DNA from: Desulfotomaculaceae bacterium
GTDB lineage: Bacteria; Bacillota; Desulfotomaculia; Desulfotomaculales; Pelotomaculaceae
Length of the DNA: 10,302 nucleotides
Direction of reading: 5' to 3'
NCBI GenBank assembly: GCA_028704035.1
Contig: JAQVLS010000046.1
Coordinates: 1 to 10,302, forward strand
Position numbers and translations under genes: made by a program. The first letter of the stretch is position 1, and each line of letters starts with the position of its first letter. Shown here one piece after another: positions 1-6,117 of this stretch. The notes below the pieces were generated by a model. The model saw nothing but the letters and a program-made list of their open reading frames with translations, made no database searches and was not told the origin of the DNA.

Positions 1-163
1 TGAAACACTGCTCGCCGCACGGGTAATCAAGAAAACAGCCGATGGTGTTAAAATATTGGGTGAAGGCAACTTGGAAAAATCCCTAACAGTTAAAGCCCAG
101 GCGTTCAGTAAGTCGGCTGAAGAAAAGATTGCAGCAGCCGGTGGTAAAACTGAGGTGATTTAA
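1..163 (+). CDS. rplO: 50S ribosomal protein L15, C-terminal part
   Basis: The 5' end is cut by the window edge. An open frame from position 2 to the TAA at 161-163 encodes 53 residues ending in [25 protein letters not shown] and AAGGKTEVI, the typical C-terminus of bacterial L15, a late-assembling large-subunit protein. The stop codon directly abuts the TTG start of secY with no gap, the usual rplO-secY arrangement of spc operons and a sign of coupled translation. The secY ribosome binding site (GAGGTGA, 152-158) lies inside the last rplO codons. Nothing can be said about the N-terminal part. Identification is by family recognition plus synteny. Confidence 0.95.
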   Translation, partial: ETLLAARVIKKTADGVKILGEGNLEKSLTVKAQAFSKSAEEKIAAAGGKTEVI

Positions 164-1423
164 TTGTTGCAAAGTTTCAAGACGGCGTTTAAGGTCTCTG
201 AATTAAGGACAAAGCTTCTTTATACCCTGGGGATGCTCTTTATTTTCAGGCTGGGCGTGCATATACCGGTGCCGGGGGTTAATCCGGAACGGTTTGCCGA
301 TCTGGTGAACAGCGGGGCTATTTTTGGATTTTTCGATATCATATCCGGGGGTGCATTAAAAAACTTCTCAGTTTTTGCCATGGGGATCATGCCCTACATC
401 AATGCGTCCATTATCCTGAGTCTTCTTACAGTAGTAATACCGCACCTGGAGAAGCTCAAAAAAGAAGGTGAAGAAGGACGCAAAAAAATTAGCCAGTATA
501 CCCGTTACCTGACCGTTGTCCTTGCCTTCATCCAGGGTCTCGGTATGGTGGTGGGAGTCGGCGGGGCACTGCAGAATCCCAGTCCGCTTACTTACGCCAT
601 AACCGCCCTTACTATTACGGCCGGGACTACTTTCTTGATGTGGATGGGCGAGCAGATTACTGAAAGAGGTATCGGCAACGGCATTTCACTTTTGATCTTC
701 GCCGGTATCGTTTCCAGAGTGCCCCAAGGCGCGGCGAGACTTGGTGAGTATCTGAATGCCGGAACTATTACTATTTTCAACCTAATACTCCTTACCGTTA
801 TCGCAGCGCTGGTAATTGCTGCAGTAGTCGCGGTACAGGAAGGACAGCGCCGTATTCCCGTGCGTTATGCCAAAAGAGTGGTAGGCCGCCGTGTATACGG
901 GGGGCAGACAACACACCTGCCGCTCAAAGTTAACCAGGCCGGTGTTATGCCTATAATTTTTGCCTCATCTTTGCTAATGTTTCCGGAGACGATCATTAAA
1001 ATGTTTCAGGGCAGCGCAGTGGCAAATTTTTACGGTACATACATGGGTTGGGGAACAGCAGCACACACGGTTATGTTTGCACTGCTGATTATCGGCTTTA
1101 CTTATTTTTATACCGCGGTAGTGATGAACCCCAATGATGTGGCAGACAACATTAAAAAGTATGGTGGATTTATCCCGGGCCTGCGTCCCGGTCGGCCCAC
1201 TGCCGAATATATCAGCAGGATAATGAGCAGGGTTACCCTGTCCGGAGCGATATTCCTGGCGCTAATCGCGGTCCTGCCGAACTTCGTGTTGCTGGCCACC
1301 GATATACCCAACATTTACTTTGGCGGCACGTCGCTGCTTATCGTTGTGGGTGTTGCGCTAGACACCATGAAACAAGTAGAATCACACCTTTTGATGCGTA
1401 GTTACCAGGGTTTTATTAAGTAG
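164..1423 (+). CDS. secY: Protein translocase subunit SecY
   Basis: This 419-residue protein is the channel-forming subunit of the SecYEG translocon in the cytoplasmic membrane. Visible features are the first membrane helix with [17 protein letters not shown] (about 23-39), the plug region after [22 protein letters not shown] (61-82), [15 protein letters not shown] (162-176), the cytosolic loop IPVRYAKR (231-238), and the SecA/ribosome-contacting loop around [22 protein letters not shown] and EYISR (321-352). Length and about ten hydrophobic segments fit the family. The start is a TTG immediately after the rplO stop, with GAGGTGA five bases upstream. Downstream, map begins only 8 bases after the stop; adenylate kinase, which usually sits between them, is absent. 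The partner SecG is encoded at the far end of the window. Confidence 0.97.
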   Translation: MLQSFKTAFKVSELRTKLLYTLGMLFIFRLGVHIPVPGVNPERFADLVNSGAIFGFFDIISGGALKNFSVFAMGIMPYINASIILSLLTVVIPHLEKLKKEGEEGRKKISQYTRYLTVVLAFIQGLGMVVGVGGALQNPSPLTYAITALTITAGTTFLMWMGEQITERGIGNGISLLIFAGIVSRVPQGAARLGEYLNAGTITIFNLILLTVIAALVIAAVVAVQEGQRRIPVRYAKRVVGRRVYGGQTTHLPLKVNQAGVMPIIFASSLLMFPETIIKMFQGSAVANFYGTYMGWGTAAHTVMFALLIIGFTYFYTAVVMNPNDVADNIKKYGGFIPGLRPGRPTAEYISRIMSRVTLSGAIFLALIAVLPNFVLLATDIPNIYFGGTSLLIVVGVALDTMKQVESHLLMRSYQGFIK

Positions 1424-1431
1424 GTGAAAAC

Positions 1432-2178
1432 ATGATTACCTGTAAATCTGAGAGAGAACTTGTCTATATGCGTGAAGCCGGGCGGATAGTGGCCAAAGCA
1501 CACGCCGAAATAGCCCAGGCTATCAAGGTGGGAATAACATCTTTAGAGCTGAACAGGCTGGCAGAAGCGATCATTGTCAAAGAGGGCGCCAAACCAGCTT
1601 TTAAAGGGCTTTATGGGTTTCCGTATACCATCTGCGCTTCTGTAAATGAGGAGGTTGTGCACGGGTTCCCCAGTTTAAGAAAATTGGAAAACGGTGATAT
1701 TATCAGTATTGACATCGGGGCGGAAATAAATGGATATTTCGGCGACGGCGCCGCCACCTACCCGGTGGGAGATGTAAGTCCGGAAATTTTACAATTGTTG
1801 AAGGCCACGGTAGAATCACTGCACAAAGGGATTGGCATGGCTAAGGCGGGAAACAGGTTGTCAGATATTTCTCATGCCGTTCAGACCTGTGCGGAGGGTT
1901 ATGGTTATTCCGTAGTGCGTGACTATGTAGGTCACGGCATCGGCAGAAAACCGCACGAGGAGCCGCAGGTGCCGAACTTTGGGAAGCCAGGCAGGGGACC
2001 CAGGTTGAGAGCAGGTATGACATTAGCGATAGAACCGATGATCAATATGGGCACTTATGAAGTGCGAACTCTTCCTAACAACTGGACTGTAGTAACTTTA
2101 GACGCAAAACTCTCTGCCCATTTCGAACATACAATTGCAATCACCGACGACCAACCGGAGATACTTACCAAGATGTGA
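1432..2178 (+). CDS. map: Methionine aminopeptidase, type I
   Basis: This cytosolic enzyme removes the initiator methionine from nascent proteins. The 248 residues have the type Ia length, without an N-terminal extension. All five metal ligands of the family can be placed: D94 (SIDIGAE), D105 (YFGDGA), H168 ([11 protein letters not shown]), E201 (LAIEPM) and E232 (HFEHTIAIT). The substrate-contact histidines H77 (VVHGFP) and H175 are also present. The ATG follows AGGTGA (1422-1427), which overlaps the secY stop codon, so translation is probably coupled. In most Firmicutes adk lies just upstream of map; here map follows secY directly. The 22-nt gap to the KOW gene downstream holds that gene's ribosome binding site. 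Confidence 0.96.
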   Translation: MITCKSERELVYMREAGRIVAKAHAEIAQAIKVGITSLELNRLAEAIIVKEGAKPAFKGLYGFPYTICASVNEEVVHGFPSLRKLENGDIISIDIGAEINGYFGDGAATYPVGDVSPEILQLLKATVESLHKGIGMAKAGNRLSDISHAVQTCAEGYGYSVVRDYVGHGIGRKPHEEPQVPNFGKPGRGPRLRAGMTLAIEPMINMGTYEVRTLPNNWTVVTLDAKLSAHFEHTIAITDDQPEILTKM

Positions 2179-2200
2179 GACCGTCTCAGGAGGGTAGGCC

Positions 2201-2485
2201 ATGTTAGAAAATGAGGTATGGATCGGACAACTGGTTTCTTCATTGCAAGGCAGGGACAGCGGCATGTTCTACCTGGTGATGCAGATTGACAGTGAATCCA
2301 GGGTTCTGGTTGCAGATGGCGAAGGGCGAAAAGTAGAAAAGCCTAAACGTAAAAATATTAAACACTTGAAATTTTATGATACAGTTGCAAAAAATATTTT
2401 TGCAAAGGCGCAAATTGGGAAAAGGGTTACTAACGAGGATGTCCGGAAGGAACTGAAGAGTCTTGTCAGCCAACTGCCGCTGTAA
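2201..2485 (+). CDS. KOW-domain RNA-binding protein (L14e/L6e/L27e-like)
   Basis: This is a small basic protein of 94 residues. The N-terminal half carries a KOW-type motif (GQLVSSLQGRDSG, about 9-21), then a beta-rich stretch (FYLVMQIDSESRVLVADG, 23-40) and a basic patch VEKPKRKNIKHLK (45-57). This layout resembles the archaeal/eukaryotic L14e/L6e/L27e fold and the small KOW proteins commonly encoded between map and infA in Firmicutes. The C-terminal third (about 58-94) is likely helical and I do not recognise it. The start is supported by AGGAGGGT (2188-2195) five bases before the ATG. Binding to ribosomal or other RNA is inferred from the motif and position; the exact role is not established, so no gene symbol is given. 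Confidence 0.85.
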   Translation: MLENEVWIGQLVSSLQGRDSGMFYLVMQIDSESRVLVADGEGRKVEKPKRKNIKHLKFYDTVAKNIFAKAQIGKRVTNEDVRKELKSLVSQLPL

Positions 2486-2532
2486 AATTGTTGCTGACGC
2501 GGCACTTGAAACATTAGCCAATCTTATGTGCC

Positions 2533-2555
2533 GGTCTGGAGACCAGAACCTTTTT
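2533..2555 (+). terminator. Hairpin plus T-run in the infA leader; possible attenuator
   Basis: GGTCTGG (2533-2539) can pair with CCAGAACC (2543-2550) with one bulged A and a 3-nt loop; an alternative pairing is GGTC (2533-2536) with GACC (2541-2544) around a TGGA loop. Five T residues follow directly (2551-2555). This has the form of a weak intrinsic terminator or attenuator between the KOW gene and infA. The stem is short and the T-run is only five, so full termination is doubtful; partial read-through would be expected because the operon continues. Confidence 0.35.
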
Positions 2556-2590
2556 CAGCGGCGGTAAAAATAGTGTCTATTTTAAGTATA

Positions 2591-2597
2591 AGGAGGT
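2591..2597 (+). promoter_or_regulatory. infA ribosome binding site with unusually long spacing
   Basis: AGGAGGT is a near-perfect Shine-Dalgarno sequence but ends 14 nt before the conserved infA ATG at 2612. All other genes here with a clear site have spacings of roughly 4-11 nt. In-frame CTG (2609) and ATA (2603) codons lie at 11 and 5 nt. The site can also pair, over five to six bases, with the AACCT segment at 2547-2551 that forms part of the upstream hairpin. Confidence 0.6.
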
Positions 2598-2611
2598 TTA
2601 ATATATCTCTG

Positions 2612-2830
2612 ATGTCAAAGCAAGATATGATTGAAGTTGAAGGAACCGTGATCGAGCCGTTGCCAAACGCGATGTTCCGCGTGCAGCTACAAAACGGTCA
2701 TAAGGTTTTGGCGCACGTTTCGGGGAAAATCAGGATGCACTTTATCCGCATCCTTTCAGGAGACCGGGTGATGGTGGAACTATCCCCTTATGATTTAACC
2801 CGCGGCAGAATTGTATACCGCTACAAGTGA
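2612..2830 (+). CDS. infA: Translation initiation factor IF-1
   Basis: This 72-residue protein is a single S1/OB-fold domain that binds the A site of the 30S subunit during initiation. The sequence is a textbook IF-1: [41 protein letters not shown] in consecutive blocks, then [16 protein letters not shown] at the end. The frame stays open upstream to an ATG at 2528, but the extra 28 residues do not resemble IF-1 and the conserved family start is the ATG at 2612, which gives the canonical length. The ribosome binding site is 14 nt away, which is long. A 126-nt leader separates it from the KOW gene and a repeat-filled 243-nt spacer separates it from rpmJ, unusual looseness for this operon. Confidence 0.95.
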   Translation: MSKQDMIEVEGTVIEPLPNAMFRVQLQNGHKVLAHVSGKIRMHFIRILSGDRVMVELSPYDLTRGRIVYRYK

Positions 2831-2850
2831 GAAATGAGAAGTGAGATGTG
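2827..2850 (+). repeat. Degenerate 7-bp tandem repeat overlapping the infA stop
   Basis: Three consecutive heptamers GTGAGAA, ATGAGAA and GTGAGAT, plus a partial GTG, start at the last infA codon and its stop (TGA 2828-2830). The same GTGAGAT heptamer recurs at 6082-6088 and 6108-6114, before ecfA1. Non-coding. Confidence 0.6.
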
Positions 2851-2902
2851 TAGGCGCGGCTTCAGCCGCACATCAAATTTCGCGGGTTGAAACCACTCTA
2901 CA
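2849..2902. repeat. 54-bp palindromic element with TGTAG/CTACA ends
   Basis: The stretch begins with TGTAG (2849-2853) and ends with its reverse complement CTACA (2898-2902). Inside are a GC-rich hairpin, GCGGC-TTCA-GCCGC (2856-2869), and a smaller GGTT-GA-AACC dyad (2885-2894). Such TGTAG...CTACA palindromes resemble REP/MITE-like intergenic elements found in many bacterial genomes. Only one copy is in the window, so membership of a family is inferred. Confidence 0.45.
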
Positions 2903-2923
2903 GAGGGCTGAGGAATGTCCCGG

Positions 2924-2953
2924 TTGGAGGAACACCCTGATACTTACTATAAG
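2924..2953 (+). promoter_or_regulatory. Possible weak promoter upstream of rpmJ
   Basis: TTGGAG (2924-2929) and TATAAG (2948-2953) are 18 nt apart. The -10 matches the sigma-A consensus at five of six positions, the -35 at three of six. A small dyad, ACTTA-CTA-TAAGT (2942-2954), overlaps the -10. It lies between two repeat elements and could restart transcription of rpmJ onward, but the -35 is poor. Confidence 0.25.
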
Positions 2954-2958
2954 TGAAA

Positions 2959-3056
2959 TCAGTAGTCAGCAGAGGGCAGTCAGATCAAAGAAGGAATTCG
3001 CTTTGGCGAATTTCGACAAACAATCCGCCGTCCGCCGTCCGGCGACTGACAACTGA
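2959..3056. mobile_element. 98-bp MITE-like element with inverted ends
   Basis: The ends TCAGTAGTCAG (2959-2969) and CTGACAACTGA (3046-3056) are inverted repeats matching at 10 of 11 positions. A strong central hairpin has a 9-bp stem with one G-U pair (2993-3001 with 3006-3014) and a TTTG loop. The right arm reads as successive heptamers CCGCCGT, CCGCCGT, CCGGCGA, CTGACAA (3025-3052); the left arm starts CAGTAGT, CAGCAGA. There is no gene inside. The last base is only 4 nt before the rpmJ ribosome binding site. No obvious target-site duplication is seen, so mobility is inference; a repetitive-element fossil is equally possible. Confidence 0.5.
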
Positions 3057-3073
3057 ATTAAGGAGGGTTGATG

Positions 3074-3187
3074 GTGAAAGTCAGGCCATCGGTTAAACCT
3101 ATGTGCGAAAAATGTAAAATAATTCGCAGAAATGGTAAAGTTATGGTTATCTGTGAAAACCCAAAACACAAACAGGTCCAGGGATAA
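3074..3187 (+). CDS. rpmJ: 50S ribosomal protein L36, zinc-binding form
   Basis: This 37-residue protein is the smallest large-subunit protein. It reads [33 protein letters not shown] and so on, and keeps the zinc-ribbon ligands C11, C14, C27 and H32, so it is the zinc-dependent (C+) paralogue. I chose the GTG at 3074 because it gives the family's standard N-terminus (M-KVRPSVKP), the standard 37 residues and seven bases from AGGAGG (3061-3066). The ATG at 3071, one codon upstream, is the alternative and would add one residue at a four-base spacing. The gene starts the tightly packed rpmJ-rpsM-rpsK-rpsD run and is separated from infA by repeat elements. Confidence 0.95.
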   Translation: MKVRPSVKPMCEKCKIIRRNGKVMVICENPKHKQVQG

Positions 3188-3209
3188 AACGGGAGGTGTT
3201 GAATAGAAT

Positions 3210-3581
3210 ATGGCACGTATTGCTGGCGTCGACTTGCCAAGAGATAAAAGAGTGGAGATAGCCCTGACTTATATATTTGGCATTGGCAAGCCCACGTCCC
3301 AAAAGATCTTGAATCAGATCGGCGTTAATCCGGATACCAGGGTAAAGAACCTTGCAGAAGAAGAAATAAACAGGTTGCGGGATATTATTGAGAAAAACCT
3401 TAAGGTAGAGGGAGATCTGCGCAGGGAAATTGCCCTAAACATTAAGCGTTTAATTGAAATTGGTTCCTACCGGGGCCTGCGGCACCGCCGCGGCGTGCCC
3501 GTGCGCGGTCAGCGGACAAAAACTAATGCCAGGACCCGCAAGGGTCCGAAAAGGACAGTCGGCGTCCGCAGAAAAAAATAA
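3210..3581 (+). CDS. rpsM: 30S ribosomal protein S13
   Basis: This 123-residue protein of the 30S head contacts the P-site tRNA and forms inter-subunit bridges. Recognisable parts are the N-terminus [25 protein letters not shown] (in two blocks), the helix-two-turn-helix region, [27 protein letters not shown] (about 87-113, read in blocks) and the basic tail RTVGVRRKK that reaches the P site. The ATG at 3210 follows GGGAGGTG (3191-3198) by 11 bases. The gap from rpmJ is only 22 nt, leaving no room for the structured S4-binding leader that precedes rpsM in E. coli, so S4 feedback at this site is unlikely in that form. Confidence 0.97.
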   Translation: MARIAGVDLPRDKRVEIALTYIFGIGKPTSQKILNQIGVNPDTRVKNLAEEEINRLRDIIEKNLKVEGDLRREIALNIKRLIEIGSYRGLRHRRGVPVRGQRTKTNARTRKGPKRTVGVRRKK

Positions 3582-3614
3582 TATAGAAAATAATAATATA
3601 AAGGAGGTTGTGCA

Positions 3615-4004
3615 ATGGCGCGTCGCGTAGCCAGATCAAAAAAACGTGAACGCAAAAACATAGAGAATGGAGTTGCGCACATTAAGTCCACTTTTAATAA
3701 TACCGTCGTTACCATTACCGATACTAAAGGTAATACCCTTTCCTGGGCTAGCGCCGGTGGAGTAGGATTTAAAGGTTCCAGAAAAAGCACTCCCTACGCT
3801 GCTCAGCAGGCAGCCGAAAACGCTGCCAAAGAGGCCATGGAACACGGCCTGAAAGAAGTAGAAGTAATGGTCAAAGGGCCGGGTGCAGGCCGGGAAGCAG
3901 CTATACGCTCCCTACAGGCCGCCGGTCTGGAGGTAAACATAATTAAAGATGTCACACCTATCCCTCATAACGGATGCCGGCCGCCCAAGCGCCGGAGAGT
4001 TTAA
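3615..4004 (+). CDS. rpsK: 30S ribosomal protein S11
   Basis: This 129-residue small-subunit platform protein binds near the 690 and 720 loops of 16S rRNA close to the E site. It shows a basic N-terminus (KKRERKN), then [39 protein letters not shown] in two blocks, [18 protein letters not shown] and the typical C-terminus [18 protein letters not shown]. Length matches the family. The ATG is six bases after AAGGAGGT (3601-3608). The 33-nt gap from rpsM is AT-rich but shows no terminator. Its stop codon overlaps the rpsD ribosome binding site. Confidence 0.97.
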   Translation: MARRVARSKKRERKNIENGVAHIKSTFNNTVVTITDTKGNTLSWASAGGVGFKGSRKSTPYAAQQAAENAAKEAMEHGLKEVEVMVKGPGAGREAAIRSLQAAGLEVNIIKDVTPIPHNGCRPPKRRRV

Positions 4005-4019
4005 GGAGGTACATTATTT

Positions 4020-4646
4020 TTGGCAAAATACACTGAATCGGTCTGCCGTCTATGCCGCCGAGAAGGCCTGAAGCTTTATCTGAAAGGAGATCGATGCTTC
4101 ACTCCGAAATGCGGAGTTGAGCGCCGGGCATATGCTCCTGGACAGCATGGACAGAGGCGCAAAAAATTCTCAGAGTATGGACTGCAGCTGAGGGAAAAGC
4201 AAAAAGCCCGCAGAATTTATGGCATTCTAGAAAAACAGTTTAGAAGGTACTTTGTAAAAGCTGAAAGACAACCCGGTGTCACCGGTGAAAACCTGCTTTG
4301 CCTTTTAGAAAGACGTCTTGACAATGTTGTCTACCGCATCGGCCTGGGTTCATCGCGCAGCGAAGCCAGACAGTTGGTTCTGCACGGCCATTTCCTAGTG
4401 AACGGCCGCAAGGTGAATATTCCTTCTTATTTAATCAAGGTTGACGATGTGATCACGGTCCGGGATAAAAGCAAGGAATCACCTAAATTCAAAGAGTTGT
4501 TGGAGAGGGCAGGCGACCGCACACCACCTGCATGGCTGGAATTCGAGGCTGAACAGGCCCGGGCCAGGGTAGTGGGTTTACCAACGCGGGATCAAATTGA
4601 TGCTACGGTGCAGGAGCACCTGATCGTAGAGCTGTACTCCAGATAG
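4020..4646 (+). CDS. rpsD: 30S ribosomal protein S4, zinc-binding form
   Basis: This 208-residue primary 16S rRNA binder nucleates 30S body assembly; in several bacteria S4 also represses ribosomal-protein genes. The N-terminus keeps four cysteines, C9, C12, C26 and C31 (CRLC and CFTPKC), the zinc-binding form known from Thermus, whereas many Bacillus and enterobacterial S4 proteins have lost them. The S4 RNA-binding domain follows at about 97-155 ([18 protein letters not shown], then [18 protein letters not shown]). The start is a TTG nine bases after AAGGAGGT (4003-4010), a site that overlaps the rpsK stop. The presence of rpsD between rpsK and rpoA is the clostridial arrangement; in Bacillus subtilis it lies elsewhere. 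Confidence 0.97.
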   Translation: MAKYTESVCRLCRREGLKLYLKGDRCFTPKCGVERRAYAPGQHGQRRKKFSEYGLQLREKQKARRIYGILEKQFRRYFVKAERQPGVTGENLLCLLERRLDNVVYRIGLGSSRSEARQLVLHGHFLVNGRKVNIPSYLIKVDDVITVRDKSKESPKFKELLERAGDRTPPAWLEFEAEQARARVVGLPTRDQIDATVQEHLIVELYSR

Positions 4647-4653
4647 GATTGTG

Positions 4654-4735
4654 GTTGTTGGTTGTTGGCTGTTGGTTTTAAGTTGAATTCCGCTCCGGTG
4701 ATATCTATTCACGCCAGCGCGGCTGACCACCAGTT
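4654..4735. repeat. Heptamer tract plus imperfect hairpin between rpsD and rpoA
   Basis: The 118-nt spacer 4647-4764 begins with three heptamers, GTTGTTG, GTTGTTG and GCTGTTG (4654-4674). An imperfect dyad follows: CCGC (4690-4693) with GCGG (4719-4722), enclosing GTGA (4698-4701) with TCAC (4709-4712). GCGGCTGACCAC (4719-4730) matches the right arm of the infA-rpmJ element (3042-3053) at 10 of 12 positions, and both stretches contain GAATTC followed by a GC-rich part. I infer a degenerate relative of the same element. The only other clear signal in the spacer is the rpoA ribosome binding site. Confidence 0.4.
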
Positions 4736-4764
4736 GCCGGACACCATCTTAGGAGGGAACCTTT

Positions 4765-5712
4765 ATGCTCGAAATCGAGAAACCAAGAATTGAACTCGTC
4801 GAAATGAACGACGATAATACCTATGGGAAATTTGTGGTAGAACCTCTGGAAAGGGGTTACGGAATAACTCTAGGTAATTCTCTGCGCCGTATCCTGCTTT
4901 CATCTCTGCCTGGCGCTGCGGTAATATCCGTTAAAGTAGACGGTGTGCTGCACGAATTTTCAACAATACCTGGTGTTGTCGAGGACGTCACAGATATTAT
5001 CCTAAATCTAAAGAGCCTTCATTTAAAGATTCATGGCGAAGATGAGAAGACGATGAGGATTGAAGCGACAACAGAAGGTATAGTAAAGGCACGTGACATC
5101 ATCCACGACGCGGATGTCGAGATCCTTAACCCGGAACTTGAAATAGCTACCCTGTCTAGTAATGCCAGGCTGGTTATGGAGATAATAGCATCCAAAGGCC
5201 GGGGATACGTCACCGCTGAGCGCAACAAAAAAGGTGAACATGTCATCGGGGTTATTCCGATGGATTCGGCCTTCACGCCGGTAAAAAAAGTGAATTACAG
5301 CGTGGAAAATACCAGGGTCGGCCAGATTACTGACTTTGACAAGCTTTCTCTGGAAGTATGGACCAACGGCAGCATCAGACCCGACGAGGCTACCAGCCTC
5401 TCAGCTAAAATACTGAACGATCACCTGCGTCTTTTCATAGGGCTTACTGAAAGTGTAAGCGAGGTTGAGATCATGGTGGAAAAAGAAGAGGAGCAAAAAG
5501 ACAAGCTCCTGGAAATGACCATTGAGGAACTGGACCTTTCTGTGCGTTCATATAACTGCCTGAAACGGGCCGGAATAAACACTGTAGAGGAACTAATCCA
5601 GCGGAATGAAGAAGATATGATGAAAGTAAGGAACCTGGGGAAAAAGTCCCTGGAAGAAGTCGTTAACAAGCTGGGTGAACTAGGCCTCTCGCTAAGGAAG
5701 GAAGAAGAGTAA
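4765..5712 (+). CDS. rpoA: DNA-directed RNA polymerase subunit alpha
   Basis: This 315-residue subunit dimerises to nucleate the polymerase core. The N-terminal domain (about 1-235) contains [20 protein letters not shown] (31-50), the family hallmark for alpha dimerisation and beta contact. An acidic linker (EKEEEQKDK, 239-247) leads to the C-terminal domain (about 248-310), which binds UP elements and activators. Residues equivalent to the E. coli DNA contacts are present: R261, N264, C265, G292, K294 and S295. The ATG lies eight bases after AGGAGG (4751-4756). It is separated from rpsD by a 118-nt repeat-containing spacer, and the rplQ ribosome binding site starts right at its stop. Confidence 0.98.
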   Translation: MLEIEKPRIELVEMNDDNTYGKFVVEPLERGYGITLGNSLRRILLSSLPGAAVISVKVDGVLHEFSTIPGVVEDVTDIILNLKSLHLKIHGEDEKTMRIEATTEGIVKARDIIHDADVEILNPELEIATLSSNARLVMEIIASKGRGYVTAERNKKGEHVIGVIPMDSAFTPVKKVNYSVENTRVGQITDFDKLSLEVWTNGSIRPDEATSLSAKILNDHLRLFIGLTESVSEVEIMVEKEEEQKDKLLEMTIEELDLSVRSYNCLKRAGINTVEELIQRNEEDMMKVRNLGKKSLEEVVNKLGELGLSLRKEEE

Positions 5713-5729
5713 GGGAGGGCTTTTTGAAA

Positions 5730-6068
5730 GTGGGATACCAGAAATTAAGTCTTAAAACAGACCACCGCAAAGCTATGCTCCGTAATCTGGTCACATCCCT
5801 CTTCCGGGATGAACGGATTAAAACAACCGAAGCAAGAGCCAAGGAAGTAAAAAGCATTGCTGAAAAACTGGTGACAACTGCCAAGCAGGGGGATCTTGCA
5901 GCCCGCCGCCAGGCGTTGGCCTATATGTACGAAGAAGAAGTGGTCAAAAAACTATTTGACGTAATTGCGCCGAAGTATGCCGACCGCTCCGGCGGTTATA
6001 CCCGGTTGATCAAAGTAGGACACCGTCGCGGCGACGCTGCGGAAATGGTTATTCTAGAATTGGTATAG
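5730..6068 (+). CDS. rplQ: 50S ribosomal protein L17
   Basis: This 112-residue large-subunit protein sits near the exit tunnel opening. It begins [19 protein letters not shown], the standard L17 N-terminus, contains [39 protein letters not shown] and ends [19 protein letters not shown] (each quoted as a separate block). I chose the GTG at 5730 because family members start M-G-Y at this point and the spacing to GGGAGGG (5713-5719) is 10 bases. A TTG at 5724 is in frame, four bases from the site, and would add two residues (M-K). It is the last gene of the alpha operon; no clear terminator follows and ecfA1 begins 49 nt later. Confidence 0.96.
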   Translation: MGYQKLSLKTDHRKAMLRNLVTSLFRDERIKTTEARAKEVKSIAEKLVTTAKQGDLAARRQALAYMYEEEVVKKLFDVIAPKYADRSGGYTRLIKVGHRRGDAAEMVILELV

Positions 6069-6100
6069 TAAAATTGTAGTAGTGAGATCGTATTTGGGGC

Positions 6101-6114
6101 GTGGGATGTGAGAT
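6101..6114 (+). repeat. Heptamer pair in the rplQ-ecfA1 spacer
   Basis: GTGGGAT (6101-6107) and GTGAGAT (6108-6114) lie in tandem just before the ecfA1 ATG; another GTGAGAT is at 6082-6088. The same heptamer is found after infA (2841-2847). The tract occupies the place where a ribosome binding site should be. Confidence 0.45.
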
Positions 6115-6117
6115 AAG

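Noticed and set aside
2528..2611. Upstream ATG that would extend IF-1 by 28 residues
   Set aside because: The extension does not resemble IF-1, the ATG lies inside the hairpin region with no ribosome binding site, and the ATG at 2612 gives the canonical 72-residue protein.
2886..2893. GTTGAAAC, reminiscent of the end of some CRISPR repeats
   Set aside because: It occurs once here with no regularly spaced copies or spacers, and is explained by the local GGTT/AACC dyad.
2841..3056. A 71-codon open frame on the + strand between infA and rpmJ
   Set aside because: It lies wholly in the repeat elements, has no ribosome binding site, and its translation is what the heptamers and hairpins happen to encode; no protein family is recognisable.
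3582..3600. AT-rich rpsM-rpsK spacer as a promoter
   Set aside because: Several TATA-like strings are present but there is no -35 at a suitable distance, and the genes are closely spaced in a known operon.
4683..4711. TTGAAT-N17-TATTCA as an rpoA promoter
   Set aside because: Only four and three of six positions match the consensus and the candidate overlaps a repeat-like stretch; not supportable without mapping data.
6051..6060. Palindrome ATTCTAGAAT at the end of rplQ as a terminator
   Set aside because: It is coding sequence, has no loop or T-run, and a 10-bp palindrome of this kind is expected by chance.
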